A DNA stretch of 64,000 nt from Azorhizobium doebereinerae UFLA1-100 (GCF_000473085.1 NZ_AXBA01000028.1:26616-90615); one strand, 5' to 3'. Positions 1 to 8,557 are shown, counted from the first letter of the stretch. Notes: a model not told the origin generated them from the letters alone. Translations and numbers: made by a program.

Positions 1-367
1 GCGTGCCGAGATCGAGCGCGCCGGCGCCGTCCAGCCGCTCCAGAACCGAGGCGGTGGTGTCGGCCACGAAATCCTTGCGGATGATCGAGCCGCCGGTGCA
101 GACGCGGCCGGCGCGATAGAGCAGGTCCTTGTGCGCCAGGGGCACGCCGCCCAGCGGGCCGATGTCCTCGCCCTTGGCGCGGGCGAGATCCACGGCGCGG
201 GCGGCATCGAGCGCGCCGTAGCGATCGATGGCCATGATGGCGTGGTAGCGCGGGCCGAGGGATTCGAGCCGGTCGAGCGCGACGCGGGTGACCGCCTCCG
301 ACGTGACGGCGCCGCTGGCGATGGCCTCCGCGGTCTCCACGAGGCCGAGTTCGTGCAGCGCGCTCAC
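1..367 (-). CDS. Amidase signature family protein (AtzE/GatA-like), N-terminal part
   Basis: This is the N-terminal 122 residues of an amidase-signature enzyme; the rest lies beyond the window edge. Family members hydrolyse amide or carbamoyl bonds with a Ser-cisSer-Lys triad. The stretch GPLGGVPLAHKD around residues 70-81 carries the triad lysine (K80), followed by a glycine-rich TGGS. The two serines would lie in the missing part. I chose the GTG at 367 because it overlaps the TGA of the preceding small gene (GTGA), which indicates translational coupling. The upstream AtzG-like gene suggests an AtzE-type two-subunit amidase, by analogy with 1-carboxybiuret hydrolase. GatA itself is less likely because no gatB is present and the setting is a catabolic operon. 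Confidence 0.8.
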   Translation of the reverse strand, partial: MSALHELGLVETAEAIASGAVTSEAVTRVALDRLESLGPRYHAIMAIDRYGALDAARAVDLARAKGEDIGPLGGVPLAHKDLLYRAGRVCTGGSIIRKDFVADTTASVLERLDGAGALDLGT

Positions 368-588
368 GCCTCCGCCTCCCCGCGCTCGGCGATCTCGGCC
401 CGCAGCGTCGGGAAGCTCCAGGGGCTGGCATCGATGGTGACGCGCGCCTGCGCCCCGGCGGCCACCGCCGCGTTGAGCTGGCGGGCGAGCGCGGCGAGGC
501 CCTGCGCCTCCTCCGGCCGGATGGTCACGCCCTGCCGGGCGAGGATGGCGGCGGCGAAGTCGGACGGGGTCTGCTCAATCTCTGCCAT
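364..588 (-). CDS. AtzG-like (DUF4089) small amidase partner
   Basis: This 74-residue acidic, Ala-rich protein starts MAEIEQTPSDF and resembles the AtzG/GatC-like small subunits that stabilise AtzE-type amidases. No catalytic motif is expected or seen. The ATG at 588 was preferred over an upstream in-frame TTG at 603 that overlaps the livF stop. Its stop overlaps the GTG of the amidase gene, so the two are probably made in equal amounts and form a complex. The family assignment rests on size, composition and position next to the amidase, so it is moderate. Confidence 0.6.
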   Translation of the reverse strand: MAEIEQTPSDFAAAILARQGVTIRPEEAQGLAALARQLNAAVAAGAQARVTIDASPWSFPTLRAEIAERGEAEA

Positions 589-599
589 GGACGCTCTCG

Positions 600-1304
600 T
601 CAATGGACGCCGAGGAAACGGGTCAGCGTCGAGGGATCCCTGGCAATATCCGATGCCAGCGCCTCGTGCACCACCCGGCCGGTCTCCAGGATATAGGCGC
701 GGTCGGCCACCGCCAGGGCGCTGTAGAGATTCTGCTCCACCAGCAGGATGCCGAGCCCGGCCTGCTTCAAGTGCAGGATGATGCCCTCCAGATGCTGCAC
801 CATCACCGGGGCGAGCCCTTCCGAGGGCTCGTCCATGAGGATCAGCTCGGGGTCGATCATCAGCGCGCGGGCCACCGCCAGCATCTGCCGCTCGCCGCCG
901 GAGAGCTGGTTGCCGCGATTGTGCCGGCGCTCGGCGAGGCGGGGGAAGAATTCGAACGCCTTGGCCACCGTCCAGCCATGGGTCGCGCCCGCCGGCTTCA
1001 GCACGGTGAGGTGCTCGGTGACGGTGAGCGAGGGGAACAGCCGCCGCCCCTGCGGCACGATGGCGATGCCGCGCCGGGCGATCTCGTGCGAGGGCACGCC
1101 GCGCAGCTCCGCGCCCTTCCAGCGCACGGAGCCCGCGCGCACGTCCGGCGGGGTGAGGCCCATGATGGAGCGGATCAGCGTGGTCTTGCCCATGCCGTTG
1201 CGGCCGAGCAGCGCCACCACCTCCCCCGCATTGACCGTGAGGCTCGCCCCGTGCAGCACGTGGGCCTCGCCATAGAAGCTGTGCAGATCGGCCACCTCAA
1301 GCAT
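600..1304 (-). CDS. livF: LivF-type ABC transporter ATPase
   Basis: This is one of two cytoplasmic ATPases of a branched-chain amino acid-type (HAAT family) importer. At 234 residues it is full length. The Walker A motif GRNGMGKTT lies near residue 34, the LSGGERQM signature in the middle, and the Walker B ILMDEPSEGLAP after it. The phrase EPSEGLAP is typical of LivF rather than LivG. Its start overlaps the end of livG by a few bases. HAAT systems also carry urea, amides and aromatic acids, so the name does not fix the substrate. The surrounding amidohydrolases point to a nitrogenous ring compound or amide. Confidence 0.93.
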   Translation of the reverse strand: MLEVADLHSFYGEAHVLHGASLTVNAGEVVALLGRNGMGKTTLIRSIMGLTPPDVRAGSVRWKGAELRGVPSHEIARRGIAIVPQGRRLFPSLTVTEHLTVLKPAGATHGWTVAKAFEFFPRLAERRHNRGNQLSGGERQMLAVARALMIDPELILMDEPSEGLAPVMVQHLEGIILHLKQAGLGILLVEQNLYSALAVADRAYILETGRVVHEALASDIARDPSTLTRFLGVH

Positions 1305-2052
1305 TGTGGCGCGCCTTTCCCAGATAGACGTCCTGGACCAGGCTGTTGGTGCGGATCTCGGCGGGCGGGGCCTCCACCAGCATCTTCCCGTTGTTGAGGC
1401 AGGTCACGTAGTCCACCAGCGAGAGCACCAGATCCATGTCGTGCTCGATCAGCACCAGGGTGAGGTCGCGCGGCAAGGCGCGGATGATGTCCGAGACGAT
1501 GACCCGCTCGGACGGCGACAGGCCGGCGGCCGGCTCGTCCAGCAGCAGCAGGCGCGGCTGCGCCACCAGCGCCATGGCCAGCTCCAGCTGCCTTTGCTCG
1601 CCATAGGACAATTCCTTCACCAGCGCATCGCGCCGGGCATGCAGGCGGGAGATCCCGAGCGCCGCGTCGGCGCGATCCTGCTCGGCTGCGTCGAGCCCGC
1701 CGCCGCCCAGCAGCGAGAACTTGCGCGGCGAGAGGCCGCGCAGCGCGAGGCGCATGTTCTCCGCCACCGAGAGGTTGGGAAACAGGTTGGTGATCTGGAA
1801 GGTGCGGCTCATGCCGATCCTGGCGCGGGCGTGCACCGGCAGGCGGGTGACATCCCGCCCCTCGAACATCACCCGGCCCGAGGTGGCGCGCACCACGCCG
1901 GTGATGGCGTTGAACAGCGTCGTCTTGCCGGCGCCGTTGGGGCCGATGATGGCCCGGCGCTCGCCCACCGGCACGCGGATGCTCACGTCGTCTACGGCGC
2001 GCAGGCCGCCGAACTGGACGCAGATGCCCTCAAGATGCAGCAGATCGGTCAC
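1297..2052 (-). CDS. livG: LivG-type ABC transporter ATPase
   Basis: This is the second ATPase of the importer, 251 residues from the GTG at 2052. A longer in-frame reading exists upstream, but it is low-complexity Arg/Pro-rich sequence covering a GC-rich palindrome, and homology starts at the chosen codon. Visible motifs are Walker [10 protein letters not shown], an LSYGEQRQLE signature and Walker B LLLLDEPAAGLSP. The extended region between Walker A and the signature is typical of LivG. It partners LivF on the cytoplasmic face of the LivH/LivM channel. It lies after the binding-protein gene with a 167 bp gap. Confidence 0.92.
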   Translation of the reverse strand: MTDLLHLEGICVQFGGLRAVDDVSIRVPVGERRAIIGPNGAGKTTLFNAITGVVRATSGRVMFEGRDVTRLPVHARARIGMSRTFQITNLFPNLSVAENMRLALRGLSPRKFSLLGGGGLDAAEQDRADAALGISRLHARRDALVKELSYGEQRQLELAMALVAQPRLLLLDEPAAGLSPSERVIVSDIIRALPRDLTLVLIEHDMDLVLSLVDYVTCLNNGKMLVEAPPAEIRTNSLVQDVYLGKARHNA

Positions 2053-2108
2053 GGAGCGGGCCTTGGGTTCAACGGATCGTCTCCTGCTTGGCCGGGCCGC
2101 GGATCGCG

Positions 2109-2128
2109 CCCCTCTCCCGGGGGGAGGG
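2109..2128. repeat. Short GC-rich palindrome (dispersed repeat family)
   Basis: CCCCTCTCCCGGGGGGAGGG forms a strong hairpin in the gap between the binding-protein gene and livG. It shares the CCCTCTCCC / GGGAGGG core with larger palindromes at 21769-21907 and 26960-26984, so it looks like a reduced copy of an intergenic repeat. Inside the operon it could act as a transcript-processing or stabilising hairpin that favours the upstream binding-protein message. That role is inference. Confidence 0.55.
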
Positions 2129-2219
2129 TTGGAAGAGAGGCGCGCCCGGCCAGCCGTTGCCGGCAGGCTCTGAGGCCGGGCCGCGTCCGCGCGAAGCGGG
2201 CGGCGGCCCGGCGACGGGA

Positions 2220-3473
2220 TCAGGACTTCTTGATGCCCTGGAAGTCGCGTGAATAGGGCGGCTGCTTCATGTAGGTGACCGGATCGTATTTCCAGAACTG
2301 CGACACGTTCGGATAATTGGCGATCGGCTCGTTCCAATACTTGCCGTCCTTGTTCTTCACCACCTTGCGGATGTGAACGTCGTAGATCGGGTTGCCATAG
2401 TCGTCCATCTTCACCGTCTGGCCGAGCGGCGAGCCGGTAAGGTCGGTCTTCATCACGCTGGCGAGGAAGGCGTCGCGGTCCTCCGCATTGCCCTTGATGG
2501 ATTTCAGCGCCTCATCCACCCACATGGCGCCGGAATACATGGAGAAGCCGTAGAGCGAGGGCAGCTTGCCGAACTTCTTGCCGTAGGCGGCGACGAAGGA
2601 CTGGGTGACCGGGGCGGGCGAGCCCTCGGCGAAATGCGCCGCCACCACGACGCCGTCCACCTCGTCGCCCATGGTGCGGATGACGGACTGGTCGGTCATG
2701 TTCATGGCGCCGATCAGCGGGATCTGCCCCTTCAGGCCGAAATTGGCATATTGCTGCATCAGCCGCGTGGCATCGGCGCCGGTCTCCATGGCGAACACCA
2801 CGTCGGCGCCGAGATTGGCCAATTGGCCGAGGTAGGGGCTGAAGTCGGAGGTGTTCAGCGGGTGCCAGAACTGGCCCAGCACCTTGCCGCCGCCCTCGGT
2901 GAAGGTCTGGCAGAAGCCGCCGCACTGCTCGTGGCCGAAGGTGTAGTCCTGGCTGATGGTGGCGACCTTCTTGTAGCCCTGCTTCAGCGCCCAGTCCGCC
3001 AGCGGGCGGGGGAACTGGCTGGCGGTATAGCCGGCCACGCGGATGACGTTCTTGATGCGGTTGCGCTGGGTGAGGTCGTCGGCGGCGATGATCGGAATGA
3101 AATAGGGCATGCCGTTGCCCTTCACATAATTGGCCACCGCGAGGCCGGTGTTGGCCAGCAGGTTGCCGAACAGCATGCTGACATTGGCCTGCTCCACCAG
3201 GCGGCGGGCCTTCTGCAATGCGGTGTCGGGATTGGCGGCGTCGTCCTCGACGATCACCTCCACCTTGCGCCCGGCGACCTCGTTGCCGTGCTCCTCCCAA
3301 TACATGTTGAAGCCGTCCACCATCTCGCGGCCGCCGGCGGCGACGACGCCGGTGAGCGGGGCCATGAGGCCGATGCGGATCGGCCCGCCCTGGGCGCGGG
3401 CGACATGGGGCATCGCCACCGCGCCGGCAGCGGCGGCGGCAACGCTCGTCTTCAGAAACGTCCTGCGGTCCAT
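2220..3473 (-). CDS. ABC transporter periplasmic substrate-binding protein (LivJ/LivK type)
   Basis: This 417-residue periplasmic receptor captures the substrate for the importer. It starts at the ATG at 3473 with MDRRTFLKTS, a twin-arginine (RRxFLK) signal followed by an Ala-rich hydrophobic stretch and an AxA cleavage site (VARA). It is therefore probably exported folded by the Tat system. The mature part opens with IRIGLMAPLTGVVAAGG, typical of type I periplasmic-binding folds of the HAAT family. An additional upstream open frame overlaps livM and was rejected. The ligand cannot be read from sequence; the neighbouring genes suggest an amide or N-heterocycle. Confidence 0.9.
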   Translation of the reverse strand: MDRRTFLKTSVAAAAAGAVAMPHVARAQGGPIRIGLMAPLTGVVAAGGREMVDGFNMYWEEHGNEVAGRKVEVIVEDDAANPDTALQKARRLVEQANVSMLFGNLLANTGLAVANYVKGNGMPYFIPIIAADDLTQRNRIKNVIRVAGYTASQFPRPLADWALKQGYKKVATISQDYTFGHEQCGGFCQTFTEGGGKVLGQFWHPLNTSDFSPYLGQLANLGADVVFAMETGADATRLMQQYANFGLKGQIPLIGAMNMTDQSVIRTMGDEVDGVVVAAHFAEGSPAPVTQSFVAAYGKKFGKLPSLYGFSMYSGAMWVDEALKSIKGNAEDRDAFLASVMKTDLTGSPLGQTVKMDDYGNPIYDVHIRKVVKNKDGKYWNEPIANYPNVSQFWKYDPVTYMKQPPYSRDFQGIKKS

Positions 3474-3526
3474 GGTTCCACTCCTGTCGGTTCGGTCTGG
3501 TCGGCTGTTATTTGTTTTTCGGCTGC

Positions 3527-4486
3527 TCAGCGGCGGCGGGTGAGAAGGTCGCGCACCCGCCCGATCACCCCTTGCGGGGCGAAGATCATGATGAGGATGA
3601 ACATGAGGCCGAGCACGCTCTGCCAGCGCTCGGTATATTGACTGACGAAATTCTCCAGCCCGATGATGGCGGCCGCCCCGATGAAGGCGCCGAACAGCGT
3701 GCCGATGCCTCCGGTGATGGCCATCAGCAGGCCCTCCACCGACTGCGACAGCGCCACCGTGGAGGGGCTGACGAAATCGTTGAACATGGCGTAGAGCGCG
3801 CCCGCCAGCCCGGCGAAGAAGCCGGAGATGGTGAAGGCCAGGAACAAATGCAGCGAGACATTGTAGCCGAGCGCGCGCATGCGGCTCTCGCTGTCGCGGA
3901 TGCCGCGCAGCGTCAGGCCGAAGGGCGAGCGCACGAAGCGCCACATCACGCAGGTGATGATCCCCACCACCGCGAACACGGCGTAATAGAACGGCAGGTG
4001 CCCGGCGAGCAATTCAGGCCGCACCGTGCCGCGCAGGCCGTTCTCTCCGCCCGTCACCGAGGTCCAGCGCAGGCACACGCCCCACACGATCATGCCCAGC
4101 GCCAGGGTGAGCAGCAGGAAATAGACGCCCGAGGTGCGGATGGCGAGCAGGCCGAAGATCGCCGCCACCAGCGTCGCCGCCGCCACCGCCAGCAGCACGC
4201 CGGTGACCGGCGCCCCGCCCTGCTGGCTCCAATAGACCACCACATAGGTGGCCACCCCGAAGATGGCGCCGTGGCACAGCGGCGTGCGGCCGGTGAAGCC
4301 CGCCAGAACGTCCACCGCCATGGCCAGCACGGCGAAGATCAGGATCTCGGTGAGGATGCTCACCTGATAAGTGGGCACCAGCAGCGGCAGCACGGCGAAG
4401 GCCAGCGCCCCGAGCGCGACGGCGAGGCCGGCCAGCGGCACGCGGGAGCCCAAGGGCGCGGGTACGGGCGACGACGGCGCGCTCAT
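3527..4486 (-). CDS. livM: LivM-type ABC transporter permease
   Basis: This 319-residue inner-membrane permease has about nine hydrophobic segments. The LivM hallmark GYNVSLHLFLAFTISGFFAGLAGALY is seen around residues 210-235 as the helix pair that contacts the ATPases. The ATG at 4486 shares its A with the TGA stop of livH (TGATG), so the two permeases are coupled and should form a heterodimer. A longer upstream reading was discarded because it lies over livH and is Arg/Gly-rich, without membrane segments. Confidence 0.92.
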   Translation of the reverse strand: MSAPSSPVPAPLGSRVPLAGLAVALGALAFAVLPLLVPTYQVSILTEILIFAVLAMAVDVLAGFTGRTPLCHGAIFGVATYVVVYWSQQGGAPVTGVLLAVAAATLVAAIFGLLAIRTSGVYFLLLTLALGMIVWGVCLRWTSVTGGENGLRGTVRPELLAGHLPFYYAVFAVVGIITCVMWRFVRSPFGLTLRGIRDSESRMRALGYNVSLHLFLAFTISGFFAGLAGALYAMFNDFVSPSTVALSQSVEGLLMAITGGIGTLFGAFIGAAAIIGLENFVSQYTERWQSVLGLMFILIMIFAPQGVIGRVRDLLTRRR

Positions 4487-5346
4487 CAGACCGCCCTCCC
4501 GAACAGGCCCAGCGGGCGGAAGGCGAGGATCGCCGCCATGGGGCCGAAGATGACGAAATAGGCGAACTCGGGGAACATCACCTGTCCCACCGTGTTGAGC
4601 ATGCCGACGATGAGCGCGCCCACCGCCGCGCCCACCAGGCTGCCCCGCCCGCCGATGATGACCACCGCCAGCGAGAACACCAGGATCTCCGCGTCGGCGC
4701 TGGGATAGAGCGTCAGGAAGGCGCCGCCCACGGCGCCGCCGAGGCCGGCCAGCGCCGCGCCGAGCATGAAGGTGAGCAGGAACACCCGGCGGATGTTGAC
4801 GCCCATGGCTGCGATGATCTCCGGATCGTCCACCCCGGCGCGGATCAGCGCGCCGAGCCGCGTCTTGTTGATCAGCAGCCACAGAGCGATGAACACCGCC
4901 ACGCCCAGCGCCAGCACGAACAGGCGGTACTTGGGATAGAACAGGCCCCAGAAGCGCACCGCCCCGCGCAGCGCCTCCGGCGCCGGCACGGTGTAGGTGT
5001 CGCCGCCGAACGCCACCAGGGTCAGGTCGTTCAGCAGGAACGCGACGCCGAGGGTCAGCAACACCTGCCGAAGCTCGTAGCCGCGCACGAAGCGCAGCAG
5101 GCCCTGGTCCAGCACCAGCCCGACCACGGCCACCGCCGCCATGGCCGCCAGCACGCCGACGAGAAAGCTGCCCGAGGCGTGCGCGGCGGCATAGCCGGCG
5201 TAGCCGCCCAGCAGATAGAGCGCGCCATGGGCGAGGTTGACGATGCGCAGCAGGCCGAAGATCAGCGTGAAGCCGGAGGCCACGATAAACAGCAGAGCCG
5301 CGAAGGTGAGCCCGTTGAGGAGCTGGAAGGCGTTGAGCCCGCTCAT
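4486..5346 (-). CDS. livH: LivH-type ABC transporter permease
   Basis: This 286-residue permease half carries multiple membrane helices. Characteristic stretches are FGLLRIVNLAHGALYLLGGY near the N-terminus and IIAAMGVNIRRVF in the cytoplasmic coupling loop. Its ATG at 5346 overlaps the stop of the upstream deacetylase gene (ATGA), which ties transport genes and enzyme genes into one transcript. It pairs with LivM to form the channel. Confidence 0.92.
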   Translation of the reverse strand: MSGLNAFQLLNGLTFAALLFIVASGFTLIFGLLRIVNLAHGALYLLGGYAGYAAAHASGSFLVGVLAAMAAVAVVGLVLDQGLLRFVRGYELRQVLLTLGVAFLLNDLTLVAFGGDTYTVPAPEALRGAVRFWGLFYPKYRLFVLALGVAVFIALWLLINKTRLGALIRAGVDDPEIIAAMGVNIRRVFLLTFMLGAALAGLGGAVGGAFLTLYPSADAEILVFSLAVVIIGGRGSLVGAAVGALIVGMLNTVGQVMFPEFAYFVIFGPMAAILAFRPLGLFGRAV

Positions 5347-6239
5347 CCGGCGCTCCCGGCCGCGAGCGCGTCCGGCCGCTCGCGCAGGTACCAGTCGAAA
5401 ATCTGTTCGCCGGTCATGAAGGCGACGTCGTCCATGGCGCGGATCTCCTCGATGATGCGGCGGAAGTATTTCATCCGGTGCGGCGCGCCCATGATGTAGG
5501 GATGCACCACCAGGGCCATCACCCGGGCGCTGTCGCGGGCATCGTGATGGAGCTGCTCGAACTGGTCGTGGGCACGGTCGTAATATTCGCTGGCCTTGTG
5601 ATGCTGGATCAGCATCATCGCCACGTCGTTGCATTCCTGGGTGTAGGGAATGTTCACGATCGGCGTTGAGCGGGTCTTCAGCACCACCGGCTGGTCGTCC
5701 AGCACCCAGTCGCACACATAGTCGTAGCCCGCCTCCACCAGCAGGTCCGGGGTCTCCCAGGTCTCGGTGAGGCCCGGCCCCAGCCAGCCGCGCGGGCGCT
5801 TGCCGGTATAGGCGGCGATCGCCTGCGTGGTCCGGGCGATATCCTCGCGCTCGTTCTCCACCTTCTGCATGTTCTTCTGGGTGTAGCCGTGGCCCATGAA
5901 CTCCCAGCCGCGCTCCAGCGCCGCCCTGGCGATGGGCTCGTAGCTTGAGATGGCGGTGCCGTTGATGGCCAGCACCGCCGGCACCTTGGTCTCGTCGAAC
6001 ATCTCCAGCATGCGCCAGAAGCCGACGCGGTTGCCGTATTCGTGCCAGGCCCAGTTGGGGATGTCCGGGCTCGGCGAGCCGCCCGCCGGCGGGGTCAGCA
6101 CCGTGCGCGGCATGGTCTCGCGCGGGTTCCATTCCTCGATGTTGACGATCACCCACACCGCCATGCGCTTGCCGCCGGGCAGCGTCAGCTTGGGGCGCTG
6201 GGAAATGGGGGAATAGGAGATCCGCTCGGTGGGCAGCAT
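5343..6239 (-). CDS. Polysaccharide deacetylase-family cyclic amidohydrolase (PuuE-like), copy 1
   Basis: This is a 298-residue NodB-fold protein. It resembles the PuuE allantoinase and cyclic imidase branch, which opens cyclic amides, more than chitin or peptidoglycan deacetylases. There is no signal peptide, consistent with a cytoplasmic small-molecule substrate. The usual metal-binding TFDD motif is replaced by VNIEEW, and the second motif keeps only part of its histidines (FMGHGY). A late HP pair (VVHPYIMG) is retained. It shares many blocks with the paralogue at 6960-7862, such as IPNWxWHEYG, GWEFMGH and GWLGPGLT. Its stop overlaps livH and its start sits one base after the FAH-family gene. 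The exact substrate is unknown. Confidence 0.8.
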   Translation of the reverse strand: MLPTERISYSPISQRPKLTLPGGKRMAVWVIVNIEEWNPRETMPRTVLTPPAGGSPSPDIPNWAWHEYGNRVGFWRMLEMFDETKVPAVLAINGTAISSYEPIARAALERGWEFMGHGYTQKNMQKVENEREDIARTTQAIAAYTGKRPRGWLGPGLTETWETPDLLVEAGYDYVCDWVLDDQPVVLKTRSTPIVNIPYTQECNDVAMMLIQHHKASEYYDRAHDQFEQLHHDARDSARVMALVVHPYIMGAPHRMKYFRRIIEEIRAMDDVAFMTGEQIFDWYLRERPDALAAGSAG

Positions 6240-6240
6240 G

Positions 6241-6954
6241 TCAGGCCTCCCGGCCGCCGATGGTGAGGGTCAGGGTGCCGAAGCCGTCCACGGCCCCGAC
6301 GATCACGTCGCCGGGCTTCACCGGGCCGACGCCCGCGGGGGTCCCGGTCATGATGATGTCGCCGGGCGCCAGCGCATAGGAGGCCGACAGGTTGGCGACG
6401 ATCTCCGGCACGCTCCAGATCAACTGGGCGAGGTCGCCGCGCTGGCGCTCCTCGCCGTTCACCGTGAGGGTGATGGCGCCCTTGGCCGGATTGCCGCCCA
6501 GGGCCTTGGGAAACACCGGCCCGCAGGGGGCGGACTGATCGAACGCCTTGCCGCGCTCCCAGGGCAGGCGCTTGCCGCCGCATTCCCTCTGGCGGTCGCG
6601 CCGCGTCATGTCGAGGCACACGCCATAGCCGAAGATCGCGCCCTCGGCCTCAACCACCGAAAGGTCCCGGCCCGCCGCTCCGATGGCGACCATCAGCTCC
6701 ACCTCGAACTGGTAGTCGTCCGTATCCGCCGGATAGGGCACGGTGGCCCCGTCCTCAACCAGGCTGTCGCGCGGCTTCTGGAAGAAGAAGGGCGGGTCGC
6801 GCTCGTCCTCCGCCTCCTTCATCTCGCGGATGTGGGCGAGATAGTTGCGGCCGACGCAATAGATCCGCCGCACCGGAAAGCGGGCCTCCGCGCCGACCAC
6901 GGGCAGGCTCTCGATCGCCGGCGGGGCGAACACGAAGGCATGAGGCTCGGTCAT
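6241..6954 (-). CDS. Fumarylacetoacetate hydrolase family protein
   Basis: This 237-residue protein has the FAH catalytic fold used by C-C bond hydrolases, 2-keto acid hydratases and oxaloacetate decarboxylases. The metal ligands are visible as an ExE pair in YQFEVELMVAIG (about E84 and E86) and an Asp in GVCLDMTRRDRQ (about D115). The C-terminal GDIIMTGTPAGVGPVKPGD is the family hallmark. The ATG at 6954 has a GAAGG ribosome site at good spacing; a GTG at 6963 that overlaps the upstream stop is the alternative. In this operon it probably cleaves or decarboxylates the carbon skeleton left after amide hydrolysis (inference). Confidence 0.88.
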   Translation of the reverse strand: MTEPHAFVFAPPAIESLPVVGAEARFPVRRIYCVGRNYLAHIREMKEAEDERDPPFFFQKPRDSLVEDGATVPYPADTDDYQFEVELMVAIGAAGRDLSVVEAEGAIFGYGVCLDMTRRDRQRECGGKRLPWERGKAFDQSAPCGPVFPKALGGNPAKGAITLTVNGEERQRGDLAQLIWSVPEIVANLSASYALAPGDIIMTGTPAGVGPVKPGDVIVGAVDGFGTLTLTIGGREA

Positions 6955-6959
6955 CGCGC

Positions 6960-7862
6960 TCACGCCTTCGTGCCCTGCGTGGTCTGGTACCAGTCCAGGA
7001 TCTCCTCGCCATTCCAGAACAGTACGTCGCCCTTGGCGGCGGCATAGGCGTAGAATTCCTCAAGATACCTGATGCGGTGCGGCTGGCCGGACAGATAGGG
7101 ATGGATGGCCACCGCCATCACCTTGGCCCGCTCCTCGCCCTCCTCGTGCAGCCGGTCGAGGCTGTCCTTCAGGCGCTGGAGCCAGTAGGGCGATTCATGA
7201 TGGGCCACGGCCATCATCGGGATGTCGTTGTGCTCCACCGTGTAGGGCAGCGTGTGCAGCGGGCCGTTGACGGTCTCGATCACCGCCGGCTCGTCGTCCC
7301 ACACCCAGTCGCCGATATATTTCACCCCGGCCTCGGTGAGCAGGTCCGGGGTCTCCAGCGTCTGGGTGAGGCCGGGGCCGAGCCAGCCCTTGGCGCGCTT
7401 GCCGGTGAAGGTCTCGATGATGTCCATTGAGCGATGGATCATGCCGCGCTGGTCCTCGATCTTGTGGATCGGGCCCTGCTCATAGGCATGGCCCATGAAC
7501 TCCCAGCCGGCGTCCCGCGCCTGCCCGGCAACGCGCGCGTAATCCTCGCACACGCGGGCATTGATGGAGAGCGTGGGGCGGATGCCGAGGCGCTCGTAGA
7601 GCTTGAAGAAGCGCCACACGCCGACCCGCATGCCGTATTCGTGCCAGCTCCAGTTCGGCACGTCCGGCAGCAGCGCCTGGCCGGTGGGCGCGGGGATGAC
7701 CTGCCGCGCCATGGGGCGGGCGATGTCCCACACCTCCAGGTTCACGATGGTCCACAGCACCACGCGGGCCTTGCCCGGCAGCTTCAGGGGCGGGCGATCG
7801 ACGATGGCGGAATAAGGGGCGCGCTCGCGCGGCAGCATGGCCATGGTGTCCTCCCGGGTCAT
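6960..7862 (-). CDS. Polysaccharide deacetylase-family cyclic amidohydrolase (PuuE-like), copy 2
   Basis: This 300-residue paralogue of the protein at 5343-6239 shows the same layout: an early PPLKLPGKARVVLWTIVNLEVW, then VPNWSWHEYGMRVG, GWEFMGHAYEQ, GWLGPGLTQT and a late IHPYLSG. The canonical metal-binding Asp pair is replaced by VNLEVW, so a metal-dependent deacetylase role is doubtful. PuuE allantoinase has been reported as metal-independent. The ATG at 7862 overlaps the aldolase stop (ATGA); an internal ATG at 7844 (MAMLP) would match the paralogue's MLP start. The two copies may act on successive intermediates or form a hetero-oligomer (inference). Confidence 0.8.
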   Translation of the reverse strand: MTREDTMAMLPRERAPYSAIVDRPPLKLPGKARVVLWTIVNLEVWDIARPMARQVIPAPTGQALLPDVPNWSWHEYGMRVGVWRFFKLYERLGIRPTLSINARVCEDYARVAGQARDAGWEFMGHAYEQGPIHKIEDQRGMIHRSMDIIETFTGKRAKGWLGPGLTQTLETPDLLTEAGVKYIGDWVWDDEPAVIETVNGPLHTLPYTVEHNDIPMMAVAHHESPYWLQRLKDSLDRLHEEGEERAKVMAVAIHPYLSGQPHRIRYLEEFYAYAAAKGDVLFWNGEEILDWYQTTQGTKA

Positions 7863-8557
7863 TGCGTGGAAAGCGGGGCGCCCATGGCGCCGCGCAGGGC
7901 CGCCACGCCGGGCCGCAGCAGGCCCTCCAGCGTGGCGTAGAGAAAGGTGGCGCCGCGCGCGACGAGGTCCGGGGCGCTGGCGGTGGTGGCGGGCAGGCCG
8001 AACGGGCGCCCCAGCGCGGCGAGCCGCGCCATGATGTCGTCCACCGCCGCCTTCAGTTCCGGCCGCGCGGTATCGCCGAGGAAGCCCATGGCGTGGGCGA
8101 GGTCGTTGGGGCCGATGAGGAAGAGATCCACGCCCGGCACGGCGGCCATCGCCTCCAGCCGCTGGTGCGCGGCGACGCTCTCGATCTGCGCAATCAGCAG
8201 CAGCTCCCCCTCGCGCCCCCTGGTGGCGGCGCGGGCGGCCGCCACCAGCATGTGGCAGTCGTCCGCGCTTTCCGCCTGCGGCAACACGATGCCGTCCACG
8301 CCGCAATCAAGCGCGCGGATGATCTGCGCCGGATCCTTGCCCATCACCCGCACCACGGCGCTCATGCCGCACGCCTGCGCGGCGCGGGCGAGCGCCGGGA
8401 TGCTCTCCACCGAGACCGCCGTGCGCTCGCAATCGATGAACAGGCAGTCCGCGCCGCAGGCCGCCAGCGCCTCTACCGCCGGCAGGGCGACCCCGCCGGG
8501 ATTGACGGCGAGCACGGCCCGCCCTTGCTGGATGGCTGTTTTCGCCCGCAGGTTCAC
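7859..8557 (-). CDS. HpcH/HpaI aldolase/citrate lyase family protein
   Basis: This 232-residue class II pyruvate-type aldolase probably cleaves or forms a C-C bond using a divalent metal. The metal-binding Glu lies in LLIAQIESVAA and the Asp in VPGVDLFLIGPNDLAHAMG, both standard for the family. The catalytic-site region DCLFIDCERTAVS near the N-terminus matches the usual FIDxEH with Arg in place of His. The GTG at 8557 overlaps the upstream isochorismatase-type stop (GTGA). A longer upstream reading is Arg-rich and overlaps that gene, so it was dropped. Substrate unknown. Confidence 0.85.
   Translation of the reverse strand: MNLRAKTAIQQGRAVLAVNPGGVALPAVEALAACGADCLFIDCERTAVSVESIPALARAAQACGMSAVVRVMGKDPAQIIRALDCGVDGIVLPQAESADDCHMLVAAARAATRGREGELLLIAQIESVAAHQRLEAMAAVPGVDLFLIGPNDLAHAMGFLGDTARPELKAAVDDIMARLAALGRPFGLPATTASAPDLVARGATFLYATLEGLLRPGVAALRGAMGAPLSTQ

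Noticed and set aside
3474..3944. An N-terminal extension of the binding protein
   Set aside because: The extension lies over livM in another frame and would bury the twin-arginine signal peptide at 3473.
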